A DNA stretch of 53,148 nt. Origin: Magnetospirillum sp. WYHS-4 (GTDB lineage: Bacteria > Pseudomonadota > Alphaproteobacteria > Rhodospirillales > GLO-3). Where the stretch lies: the NCBI GenBank assembly GCA_039908345.1, contig JAMOBD010000027.1, positions 1 to 53,148 of the forward strand, given 5' to 3'. The notes under the pieces are model-generated. The model ran no database searches. It worked only from the letters and a program-made list of their open reading frames with translations, and was not told where the DNA came from. Position 1 is the stretch's first letter. Each line of letters begins with the position of its first letter. Position numbers and translations under genes: made by a program. Shown piece after piece: positions 37,206 through 45,040 of this stretch.

Positions 37206-37251
37206 GGCTGCAAGTATCCGTTCATGGTAAGGTCGTGCCGACACCGTTCGC
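37206..37251 (+). repeat. Phage repeat copy 2, left block
   Basis: 46 bp, one mismatch to 35779-35824 in the same orientation. It spans the start codon region of the 37224 ORF. Confidence 0.9.
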
Positions 37252-37898
37252 TTTTGGCGGCGGCGCTGTGGCTTGCCGAGGCGCTGCGCTCGCCCTTCGA
37301 CCATACCGACAGCATGAAGATCGCCGAATTCGACGTGATGGGGCGCAGGTTCCGCATTCCCCGCGCCTACCTGTCCCTGCGGGAGCAGTGGTTCGGCGCC
37401 AAGTCTCCCGGCCCGATCCTGATGGGCGCCCTGCTGCCCGACCTGGGGCCCTATACCAGGGACAAGGCGGTAAAAGTCGACTTCTACCTGCAAGCGATAA
37501 AGTTCAATCCGGGGGCTTTCGTCAAGTATTACGCCCCCGAGTTCCTCGCCACCTGCCAGGGCGAAGTTGCCGGATTCCTCCGCTGTCCCGATTGGCAAGC
37601 GGAGCATGAGATTCTGGTGCGGATCGATGGCGAAAGGAAAGTGGCTCTCGACTGTGACCAGCAGCGCGGGCGAAGTGCCACGGGCGAGGAACTTAACGCT
37701 CTTTGCGAGGGACAGTTCCCCTTGGTCGATAACGTGAAGCTTTCGCTTCGCTTCGAACGCATGCACCTGGAACGGACCGACGAGATCGTCGCCCGCGTCT
37801 TCGGCATCGTCTGCGGCTTCTTCGTGCCGGAGCTTTCCGGCCCCTTGACCTACAACTTCTGCGAAAACGGAGTCTACACCCATGGACAAGCGAAATAA
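37224..37898 (+). CDS. Hypothetical prophage-region protein, 224 aa
   Basis: A frame starting MVRSCRHRSLLAAALWLAEA, with a hydrophobic N-terminus that may be a signal anchor, then MGRRFRIPRAYLSLREQWFG and a mixed alpha/beta body ending CENGVYTHGQAK. Its 3' end overlaps the start of the next phage gene by 17 bp. A deleted copy exists at 35779-35980. The family is not recognised; position upstream of tail genes and repeat structure suggest a phage or phage-carried gene. The start is uncertain: the ATG lies inside a repeat block, and MKIAEFDVMGRR at 37314 is an alternative. Confidence 0.6.
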   Translation: MVRSCRHRSLLAAALWLAEALRSPFDHTDSMKIAEFDVMGRRFRIPRAYLSLREQWFGAKSPGPILMGALLPDLGPYTRDKAVKVDFYLQAIKFNPGAFVKYYAPEFLATCQGEVAGFLRCPDWQAEHEILVRIDGERKVALDCDQQRGRSATGEELNALCEGQFPLVDNVKLSLRFERMHLERTDEIVARVFGIVCGFFVPELSGPLTYNFCENGVYTHGQAK

Positions 37899-37924
37899 TC
37901 CGGCCGCCGCCCTCGAGCAGGGCG
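37804..37924 (+). repeat. Phage repeat copy 2, right block
   Basis: 121 bp, about four mismatches to 35860-35980, same orientation. It covers the end of the 37224 gene and the first 14 codons of the 37882 gene. Confidence 0.9.
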
Positions 37925-40143
37925 GCCGGCTGCTGGCCGACGGCGACCTGCAGGGCTACTGGCGCCTGATGGGCCGGCACGATCCCTATGCCAACCTGGC
38001 CGCCGACGTGCAGGCCAACCGGGGCGTCGCCGGCGTGGTCGCCAACCGCCGCCTCGACCAGGCCTTCCAGGTCTCCCAGGGGCGCCTGCCCACCGAGGAG
38101 GAGCGCCAGGCCATCCAGGCCCAGATCGCCCAGGCGGACCTGCGCACACGACAGGCAAACTTCCACGAATATGGCGATATCCGGGTCAAATCCGGGCAAA
38201 CCGTTGAATACCACCGGAAGGTCTTTGAGAAAAAAAAGCTCCCCGAAGGCACCTACACTCCCGAGTACCTGCAGAAGGTGATGGGCGGAGGCTGGAGCCT
38301 TTACGCCGGGGCGCCGACCAAGGACGTATCCGGCGAGTCCTTCTGGGAGTCCTATATCGAACATAAGGCCAACGACATCAAGGGTTTCGTCTCCGATCCC
38401 GCCGGCTATCTGAAAAACATCATGAACGCCGGCGGCGTGCTCAAGGACGCCGGCGGGGCGCTGGCCGACGAACTGGACAAGCGCTTCTTCGAATGGGGCG
38501 AGGAAAAGCGGCGGCAACTGTTGCCGTCCCAAAGCCCGCCGGAAGGGGCGGAAGACTCCCGGCCCCCTCAGCCGGGGAAGGACCTGTTTCCCGGCCGCGA
38601 CCGCCGGTCGGAAGCCCCCGAGGCGGCCCCGGTCCCCAAGCTTTGGCAGCAGGCCGAGCGGAACGAGGAAAAGCAGGAGGCACCGGCAGGTCTCTGGCAA
38701 CAAGAGGAACGGGAGCGGCCGGAGGAAGAGAAATCCCCCGACCTGCAGCCCCTGCAAATGGCCGCCGATGCGGCCCCCCGGCAGGACGAGGACAATCCCT
38801 TCGGTCTTCTCTTCCACCGGGGCGGCGAGGTGCCGGCCGACGGCGATCCCCGGACCGCGGTCCGCCCGGCCATCGTCCAGGAAGGGGAATTCGTGCTGGC
38901 CCCCGTCACGGTGCGGGCCGTCGACACCGCCCTGGTGGCGGGGATGAACCGCCTGGCCCGCTCGCCCGAGACGGTGCGGCGCCTGCGCGACAAGCTGGCG
39001 GAAATCGTCGGCGACGGCCCGCCGCTGGCGGAAGAGGTGCTCAAGAAGCGCATGGCCGCCGACCGCGACTACTGGAACCCTTGCCCGACCTGCGACAAGA
39101 CGCGGTCGCGCTACGCCACCGAATATCGCTTCGCCTTCCCCGAGGACGCCGCCGGCCGCACGCCGCGGACCGCGGGCGGCCTTGTCGCGGACGGCGACTG
39201 GGCGCGGCGTCAGGACGACCTGCCGGCCGAACTGCCCGAAGGCGCCTTCGTCTTGTCGCGGGACGCGGTGCGCGCCTTCGGGCCCCATCTGCTGGGCCGC
39301 CTGAACGCGGCCGGCCTGGCCGAGAACGCTCCGGCGCTGACCGAGGTCCGCCGCGCACTCGCCGCCGCCCTGGGCCAGCGCCTGAAGCTCACCCACGACG
39401 AACTGAAGGCCCTGCAAAGGGACCCCCGCTACTGGACATACCAGGACCCCAAGTACGTCGCCTGGGTCACCGACGAATACCGCCACACCTTCGGTTCACG
39501 ATACCGGCGCTCCGGTGCCGTTCGTCCACCCCGCTCCGGCGGGGTTTTTCTTTGTCAAACGAGGAGACATCCCATGGCTCTCAGCGCCATCGCCCTTTGT
39601 TCGCGCGCCCTGCTGAAGTTGGGCGCCAACAGCATCGCATCCTTCGACGAAGGGACGGCGGAAGCGGAAATCGCCGCCAACCTGTACCCCCCTGTCCGCG
39701 ACGCCCTGCTGTCCAGCCACCCTTGGAATTTCGCCACCGGCCAGGTCACCCTGCCCCGCCTGGTGGCGGAACCGGTGGCCGACTTCGCCTATGCCTACCA
39801 GCTTCCGGCCGACTTCCTGCGTGCCCTTTCGGCGGGCACCGAAGGCCGGGGCCACGGCGTCGGCTACCGCATCGCGGAGAACCGCCTGCATACGGATTCT
39901 CCCGACGTGGTGCTGACCTACATCTTCCGGCCGGCCGAGCAGGAATTCCCCCCCTTCTTCGATCAGACCCTGATCGCGCGCCTGGCGGCCGAATTCTGCA
40001 TTCCGCTGACCGACAGCACGACCCGCTCCGAGGCTCTCTACAAGATGGCCGAAAACGAGTTCTCGCGCGCCAAGCAGATCGACGCGCAACAGGACACGCC
40101 GGGGCGCATCGAGGACTTCACCCTGATCAATGCGAGGTACTGA
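37882..40143 (+). CDS. Phage structural protein reading through into tail tubular protein A
   Basis: 753-residue open frame. Residues 1-564 are a phage protein I cannot name. It begins MDKRNNPAAALEQGGRLLAD, is rich in Glu/Gln/Pro in the middle (about 215-300), has GGEVPADGDPRTAVRPAIVQ and ends in DEYRHTFGSRY. The frame then runs without a stop through a hairpin terminator and a ribosome site into the tail tubular A gene (Met565). The related pseudogene at 36647 has a TGA two codons after the shared YRH-FG end, so stop loss is the likely explanation. Whether the long fusion is made is unknown. Confidence 0.6.
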   Translation: MDKRNNPAAALEQGGRLLADGDLQGYWRLMGRHDPYANLAADVQANRGVAGVVANRRLDQAFQVSQGRLPTEEERQAIQAQIAQADLRTRQANFHEYGDIRVKSGQTVEYHRKVFEKKKLPEGTYTPEYLQKVMGGGWSLYAGAPTKDVSGESFWESYIEHKANDIKGFVSDPAGYLKNIMNAGGVLKDAGGALADELDKRFFEWGEEKRRQLLPSQSPPEGAEDSRPPQPGKDLFPGRDRRSEAPEAAPVPKLWQQAERNEEKQEAPAGLWQQEERERPEEEKSPDLQPLQMAADAAPRQDEDNPFGLLFHRGGEVPADGDPRTAVRPAIVQEGEFVLAPVTVRAVDTALVAGMNRLARSPETVRRLRDKLAEIVGDGPPLAEEVLKKRMAADRDYWNPCPTCDKTRSRYATEYRFAFPEDAAGRTPRTAGGLVADGDWARRQDDLPAELPEGAFVLSRDAVRAFGPHLLGRLNAAGLAENAPALTEVRRALAAALGQRLKLTHDELKALQRDPRYWTYQDPKYVAWVTDEYRHTFGSRYRRSGAVRPPRSGGVFLCQTRRHPMALSAIALCSRALLKLGANSIASFDEGTAEAEIAANLYPPVRDALLSSHPWNFATGQVTLPRLVAEPVADFAYAYQLPADFLRALSAGTEGRGHGVGYRIAENRLHTDSPDVVLTYIFRPAEQEFPPFFDQTLIARLAAEFCIPLTDSTTRSEALYKMAENEFSRAKQIDAQQDTPGRIEDFTLINARY
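39529..39549 (+). terminator. Hairpin terminator inside the fused phage ORF
   Basis: CCCCGC (39529-39534) and GCGGGG (39539-39544) around TCCG, then TTTTT. The same 16-base hairpin recurs at 46602-46617. Here it lies within an open frame, supporting loss of the upstream stop. Confidence 0.7.
39574..40143 (+). CDS. Tail tubular protein A (T7 gp11-like)
   Basis: 189 residues from the ATG at 39574, behind a good GAGGAG site. MALSAIALCSRALLKLGANS followed by LYPPVRDALLSSHPWNFAT is the recognisable head-to-tail gatekeeper opening of podoviruses. YQLPADFLRAL and a helical C-terminus fit. The protein forms the ring joining the portal to the tail nozzle. It is the C-terminal part of the longer open frame from 37882, but its own start signals argue for separate translation. 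Confidence 0.82.
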   Translation: MALSAIALCSRALLKLGANSIASFDEGTAEAEIAANLYPPVRDALLSSHPWNFATGQVTLPRLVAEPVADFAYAYQLPADFLRALSAGTEGRGHGVGYRIAENRLHTDSPDVVLTYIFRPAEQEFPPFFDQTLIARLAAEFCIPLTDSTTRSEALYKMAENEFSRAKQIDAQQDTPGRIEDFTLINARY

Positions 40144-40144
40144 C

Positions 40145-42067
40145 ATGGCACTCCTGCGCGTCGAGAAGACCCAGTTCACCAGCGGCGAGATCACGTCCCG
40201 CCTGCTGGGGCGCGGCGACCTTTCGGCCTACGAGAACGGCGCCGCCAAGCTGCGTAACGTCTTCGTCCATGCGACCGGCGGCGTCAGCCGGCGCGACGGA
40301 CTGCGCTACGTGGAGACGGCGAGGGGCCTGGGCCGCCTCGTCGCGTTCGAGTTCAACACCGAGCAGGTCTATCTTCTGCTGTTCACCGACCAGCACCTGG
40401 ACGTCTACAAGGACGGCATCCGGATCGCCGATATCGCGACTCCCTGGACCGCCGCCCAGTTGCCCCAGATCTACTGGACGCAGACGGCCGATACCCTGCT
40501 GGTCACCCATCCGGAGGTCAAGCCGAGGAAGATCACCCGCGCGCCCGGAGAAGTCTGGAGCATCGTCGACTGGGTCTTCGTATCCGAAAAGGACAAGGAT
40601 ACCGATACCTACGACGTCATCCGCCAGCCGTACCACAAGTTCGCGGCCGACGAGGTGACGCTGCAGCCCAACACCACCTCGGGGACCATCACCCTGACCG
40701 CGTCGGCGTCCGTCTTCGACGCGGCCCATGTGGGGACGCGCTTTCGCCTGCAGAAGAAGGAGGTGGAGATCACCGCCGTGGCCTCGGCGACCCAGGCCAC
40801 GGCAACGGCCAAGCAGAACCTCGTTGACACCAAGGCGACCAAGGATTGGGAGGAGCAGGCCTTTTCCTCGCTGCGCGGCTGGCCGGCCACCGTCTGCTTC
40901 CACCAGGACCGCATGGTGATCGGCGGGGCGCGCGATCTGCCCAACCGGCTGTGGCTGTCCAAATCGTCCGACCTGTTCAATTTCGATCTGGGGGAAGGCC
41001 TGGACGACGAGGCGATCGAATTCGCCATCCTGTCCGATCACGTCAATGCCATCCGCGCCGTCTTCTCCGGCCGGCACCTGCAGGTCTTCACCTCGGGCGC
41101 CGAATGGATGGTCACCGGCGATCCGCTGACCCCCGGCAAGGTGCAGTTGAACCGGCAGACCCGGATCGGGTCGCCCATCGACCGCACCGTGCCGCCCCGC
41201 GACGTGGACGGCGCCACCTTGTTCGTCGCCCGCAGCGGGCACGAACTGCGGGAATTCCTGTTCGCCGACGTGGAACAGGCCTACCAGGCCCTCGATCTGG
41301 CCCTGCTGGCCGACCACTTGGTGATCGACCCGCTGGCCGCCGACTACGACAATGGGCGCCGCCTGTTCCATCTGGTGATGGAAGACGGGACGCTGGGCAC
41401 GGTGACGGTCTACCGGGCGGAGAAGGTGACCGCCTGGAGTCTCCAGCAAACCCCGGGCAGCTTCAAGTCGCTCGCCATGGTGGGCAAGACGCTCTACCTG
41501 CTGGTGGAACGGGCCAACGGGGTTTTCATCGAAAGGCTCGACGGGACGCTCAACGTCGATTCGGGTCTCACCCTGTCCAGCGCGACCCCGACATCCACCT
41601 GGGAGGGCTTCGACCACCTCGACGGCCAGACCGTCAGCATCGTGGCGGACGGGTCCATCCGCCCGCCTGCCGTGGTTTCTGATGGCACCGTGATTCTCGA
41701 CGAGGCCGCCAGCGACGTCCAGATCGGGCTGCCCTATAGCCATCTGATCGAGCCCCTGGTCCCCGCCTTGGCGGGGCAGGGGGGTAATATCCAGGGCACG
41801 CGTATCCGTCCCGTGGCGATCACGCTGCGCATGGAGGATACCGCCTCCCTGCGCATCGATGTCGGGCGCGGATTCGTCCGCGTTCCGTTCAAGCGCTTCG
41901 GGGACGCCGTGCTCGACGCCCCCGCCCCCGTCTTCACGGGCGACAAGAAGATCCGTGCCTACGGCTGGCGCCGGGGCGGGATCGAACCCTTGTGGCGCAT
42001 CGAGGACGACGCCCCGCTGGCCTTCAACCTGCTGTCGGTGACCACCGAACTGGCCGCCAACAGCTGA
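40145..42067 (+). CDS. Phage tail nozzle / stabilisation protein (tail tubular B-like)
   Basis: 640 residues. The opening QFTSGEITSRLLGRGDLSAY and RDGLRYVETARGLGRLVAFE is the common start of podovirus stabilisation / gp12-like proteins. SGAEWMVTGDPLTPGKVQLN and the RTVPPRDVDGATLFVARSG segment are further landmarks. It forms the tail tube or nozzle after tail tubular A. The ATG at 40145 is immediately after the previous stop (TGACATG); the in-frame start at 40130 lies inside that gene. Confidence 0.82.
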   Translation: MALLRVEKTQFTSGEITSRLLGRGDLSAYENGAAKLRNVFVHATGGVSRRDGLRYVETARGLGRLVAFEFNTEQVYLLLFTDQHLDVYKDGIRIADIATPWTAAQLPQIYWTQTADTLLVTHPEVKPRKITRAPGEVWSIVDWVFVSEKDKDTDTYDVIRQPYHKFAADEVTLQPNTTSGTITLTASASVFDAAHVGTRFRLQKKEVEITAVASATQATATAKQNLVDTKATKDWEEQAFSSLRGWPATVCFHQDRMVIGGARDLPNRLWLSKSSDLFNFDLGEGLDDEAIEFAILSDHVNAIRAVFSGRHLQVFTSGAEWMVTGDPLTPGKVQLNRQTRIGSPIDRTVPPRDVDGATLFVARSGHELREFLFADVEQAYQALDLALLADHLVIDPLAADYDNGRRLFHLVMEDGTLGTVTVYRAEKVTAWSLQQTPGSFKSLAMVGKTLYLLVERANGVFIERLDGTLNVDSGLTLSSATPTSTWEGFDHLDGQTVSIVADGSIRPPAVVSDGTVILDEAASDVQIGLPYSHLIEPLVPALAGQGGNIQGTRIRPVAITLRMEDTASLRIDVGRGFVRVPFKRFGDAVLDAPAPVFTGDKKIRAYGWRRGGIEPLWRIEDDAPLAFNLLSVTTELAANS

Positions 42068-42099
42068 TTTCCATCCACCCGCAACCTAAGGAGTGACTT

Positions 42100-42546
42100 A
42101 TGGGGAACATGAACCCCCTCGAGGCCGCGATGGACATTGCCGATCTGTTCAAGGGCGACCGGTCGGCCAAGCTGCAAGGGCGCGCCATCGCCGCCGAAGC
42201 CGAGGCCAAGGCCCAGCAGATCCAGCAGGCCACGGCCATGAAGAACCAGCGTCTGGCGGCGCAGCAGCGCCAGGCGCTCGGCACCCAGCGCGCCCGGTTC
42301 GGCGCCATGGGGCTCGATTCCGGCTCCGGCTCCGGCCAGGCGGTCCTGGACGGCCTCGCCTCTACCTTCGACGACGAGGCGGAAGCCAACCGCAGCCTGG
42401 CCCAGATGCGCCTGGACGAGATCGGTGAAAGCACCGCCTACAAGCGCCAGCAGAACCTACTCGATGCCTCCCACCGGCGCATGCAGTGGCTGTTTTCCAA
42501 CGCCAAGCGGTTCCTGCCCAGCAAGAACCTTCTCTCTCAGCAATAG
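42100..42546 (+). CDS. Phage internal virion protein, T7 gp14-like
   Basis: 148 residues, almost wholly helical and Ala/Gln-rich (AIAAEAEAKAQQIQQATAMK), with GAMGLDSGSGSGQAVLDGL in the middle. This matches small podovirus internal or ejection proteins found between the nozzle and tail fibre genes. TAAGGAGTG precedes the ATG. The gp15/gp16 equivalents that normally follow are absent, the fibre gene coming next. The assignment rests on composition and position. Confidence 0.65.
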   Translation: MGNMNPLEAAMDIADLFKGDRSAKLQGRAIAAEAEAKAQQIQQATAMKNQRLAAQQRQALGTQRARFGAMGLDSGSGSGQAVLDGLASTFDDEAEANRSLAQMRLDEIGESTAYKRQQNLLDASHRRMQWLFSNAKRFLPSKNLLSQQ

Positions 42547-42558
42547 GGAATTCCGGAA

Positions 42559-44337
42559 ATGACCGAACACATCCAGATCGGGGACGTTTCCCCCCGCATC
42601 CAGTACGTCGCGGACGGGGTACAGACCCTGTTTACCTACCCCTTTCCCGTCTTCGCCGTCGCCGATATCGAGGTCTACGTTGATACGGTGAAGAAGGTGC
42701 TGAACGCCGACTATTCGGTGACCGGCGCCGGCACGTCCAACGGCGGCACCATCGGACTTTCCGCCGCGCCCGTCGGCGGGGCGGTGGTGACCCTGCGGCG
42801 CAAGCTGGCCATTCAACGGTCCACCGATTTCCAAGAATCTGGTGACTTCCGTGCCAAGACCATCAACGATGAACTTGATCGCCAAACGGCTTTCGCCCAG
42901 CAAGTGGCGGACGATCTCGGCCGCTCGATCCGCCTGGGCGATACCGACGTGGCCGCAACGCTGACCTTGCCGGCCAAGGCGGCACGGTCGATGAAGATAA
43001 TGGCCTTCGACGTCGACGGAAACGTCGCGGTATCGTCACGCAGCTTGGCCGAGATCGAGACCGATGCCGCCAATGCCTCGCTTCATGCGGCCAACGCGGC
43101 ATCTAGCGCGGCGGCGGCAGCGGTTGCGGAAGGCTCCGCCGCCTCCGCACGCGACGGGGCGGAACAGGCCCGCGACGAGGCTCAGGCGGCAGTCGGGGGT
43201 ATCAAGGTTTCGGCCAACGACACCATGATCGGGAATCTTGAGGCCAAGCTACTGGCCAGCGGGTTGGCGGGACTGACTACCCAGAACGACGGCGGCAACG
43301 AGACCCGAACCCTGGACGTGCCCATCGCCTCCCAGGCCGAAGCCGAAGCCGGCACCGACAACGGCGTCGCGATGACGCCGCTCCGCGTCGCGCAGGCCAT
43401 TGCGTTTCAGACCGGCGGCACGTCGGAAAACGACCGTCTGTTCGCCCTGTCCATCGCCGAGTTGAAGGGCGACCGCTACAACATGGTCGACGGCATCGCC
43501 GATCCCTTCGCCGACGAGACCGACGTGGCCACCAAGACAGGCGCCACCTACGACGCAACCGAAGATTACTACCACAACACCGCTTCGGGATACGGCATCA
43601 ACCTGTTCACCACGGGGAATGGCTCCGCTTCGTCTCCGGCGGGAACGCCCGGCAATTTGATTGACGGCAACGAGGCGACTTGGTGGACCGGTACCGCAGC
43701 GCCGCAATACTGGACTTATACCTTCTCGGGTTCCGGCGAGGTGATCTCCAAGTTCTCGCTGTCGAACTCTTCATCGTCCGGCAACTACGGTCCCGGCGCC
43801 CTCTCGCTCAAGGCCAGCAATACCGGGGCGTTCGCCGGGGAGGAGGTGACGTTCCTCGACCTGTCCGGCTTGTCGAACTGGGCTATCCCTGAGACCCGTG
43901 AGTGGACGTTCGCGAATTCGACGACCTACAAGTACTGGCGGCTTACCGTTACGCAGATTCTCGGCGGATCGTCGGTCACTCTCGGCGAGGCCAAGGCCTA
44001 CGCCGCCGCGTCTCCGTCGGACATGACCCTCGTCTCGTCCGCCTTCACGGCCGACGCCGTGCCCGCCACGGCCCGGCTGGCGATCCAAACCAAGCCCATC
44101 GACGGCATCACGATCAACACCGATCTCGTCGGCAAGGTCGGCCGCGACGGCGGCACGACCTGGACGGCCGCGACCCTGATGGCCGTCGAAACCCTGGCCG
44201 ACGGCACGACCCTTTACGAGGACGCCGACATCGACATTTCCGCCCAACCGTCGGGGTCGGCGATGAAGTACCGGATCGAAACCGCCAACGGCAAGCAAAT
44301 CCAGGTCCACGGCGTGGTCCTGCAATGGAAGGATTGA
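42559..44337 (+). CDS. Phage tail fibre with T7-type N-terminus and discoidin-like C-terminal region
   Basis: 592 residues. The N-terminus (about 1-140) is the T7 fibre attachment domain: QYVADGVQTLFTYPFPVFAV, then RTDFQ-type RKLAIQRSTDFQESGDF. An Ala-rich coiled coil follows (about 170-215). Residues about 345-480 resemble a discoidin (F5/8 C) carbohydrate-binding fold, with LIDGNEATWWTG, YWTYTFSG and WRLTVTQILGG. A beta-rich tail ends VHGVVLQWKD. It should bind the host surface, probably a glycan. It directly precedes small genes and the terminase. Confidence 0.82.
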   Translation: MTEHIQIGDVSPRIQYVADGVQTLFTYPFPVFAVADIEVYVDTVKKVLNADYSVTGAGTSNGGTIGLSAAPVGGAVVTLRRKLAIQRSTDFQESGDFRAKTINDELDRQTAFAQQVADDLGRSIRLGDTDVAATLTLPAKAARSMKIMAFDVDGNVAVSSRSLAEIETDAANASLHAANAASSAAAAAVAEGSAASARDGAEQARDEAQAAVGGIKVSANDTMIGNLEAKLLASGLAGLTTQNDGGNETRTLDVPIASQAEAEAGTDNGVAMTPLRVAQAIAFQTGGTSENDRLFALSIAELKGDRYNMVDGIADPFADETDVATKTGATYDATEDYYHNTASGYGINLFTTGNGSASSPAGTPGNLIDGNEATWWTGTAAPQYWTYTFSGSGEVISKFSLSNSSSSGNYGPGALSLKASNTGAFAGEEVTFLDLSGLSNWAIPETREWTFANSTTYKYWRLTVTQILGGSSVTLGEAKAYAAASPSDMTLVSSAFTADAVPATARLAIQTKPIDGITINTDLVGKVGRDGGTTWTAATLMAVETLADGTTLYEDADIDISAQPSGSAMKYRIETANGKQIQVHGVVLQWKD

Positions 44338-44341
44338 TGCG

Positions 44342-44644
44342 ATGACCGCTAGAAGAATGAAGAAGCCGCTTTCCCCCGTCTTGCGGGTGAAGGCGGAGGC
44401 CCGTCGGCGTATCAACGCCCGCTTTCCGGAGTGGAGGCAGGCCAACATGACGGCACGTGCCGTTGAACTGATACGCCGCGGCGAGGCGACCTGGACCGAG
44501 GCCGAACAGGCCGAAGCGGCCTTGATCGATGCCGCCTGGGCCTGGATCAAGTCGGTGCGCGCGGCGTCCGACGCCATTGAGGTTCGGCTTGCCGCCGAGC
44601 CCGGTTTGGAGATCGGCGACGACGATCTGTGGCCGGACTTTTGA
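44342..44644 (+). CDS. Small phage protein, possible fibre-associated
   Basis: 100 residues, basic N-terminus (MTARRMKKPLSPVLRVKAEA) and helical body with paired Trp (DAAWAWIKSVRAASDAIE), ending DDDLWPDF. It starts 4 bp after the tail fibre stop and ends 2 bp before the next gene, so it belongs to the phage operon. The family is not identified. The position suggests a fibre assembly or packaging accessory, but this is inference. Confidence 0.65.
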   Translation: MTARRMKKPLSPVLRVKAEARRRINARFPEWRQANMTARAVELIRRGEATWTEAEQAEAALIDAAWAWIKSVRAASDAIEVRLAAEPGLEIGDDDLWPDF

Positions 44645-44646
44645 CC

Positions 44647-44982
44647 ATGGCGGGTTCACGTAAGAAGGCCAGCGGTCCGGCCACCATCGAAGAGGCGCGG
44701 GGGGTGCTGTCCCTGCGCTTGCCCGCCCTCATCGCGGCGGCCATGGCCGGTTACGAGGCCCTGGCCAAGGACCCGCCGCCTGCCGATGCCAAGGAGGCGG
44801 CGCAATACCATGCCGCCTGCCGGGCCGCCCTAGGCCACCTGGACCTGCTGGCCAAGCTGGCCCGCTGGGTCGACGGGTCGGACAGGATGTCCGGTCCGGG
44901 CGGGCCTGCCGACGAAGACCCCTCGTCCCTGATCGCCCGCGCGCGGGCCGCCCTGGGCGAGGGGGAAGACCCAGAAGCTTGA
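44647..44982 (+). CDS. Probable terminase small subunit
   Basis: 111 residues, basic start (MAGSRKKASGPATIEEARGV) and a helical core (RLPALIAAAMAGYEALAKDP) with an acidic tail ending GEGEDPEA. It lies just upstream of the terminase large subunit, which is the T7 gp18/gp19 arrangement. There is no firm sequence motif, so the call is mainly positional. Confidence 0.55.
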   Translation: MAGSRKKASGPATIEEARGVLSLRLPALIAAAMAGYEALAKDPPPADAKEAAQYHAACRAALGHLDLLAKLARWVDGSDRMSGPGGPADEDPSSLIARARAALGEGEDPEA

Positions 44983-45040
44983 ACCAGGAGAGCGCCGCAG
45001 CCGAGGGGCGGCGCCCTCTTCCTTTCGAGGGAAAATTCCG

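Noticed and set aside
39529-39549. CRISPR or other array suggested by recurring short GC hairpins in the prophage
   Set aside because: The shared hairpins (39529, 46602) are isolated terminators with T-runs, not evenly spaced repeats with spacers. No array is seen in the window.
38493-40658. 721-residue plus-strand frame across three phage genes
   Set aside because: Low-complexity Arg/Gly/Pro translation crossing real gene borders with their own ribosome sites.
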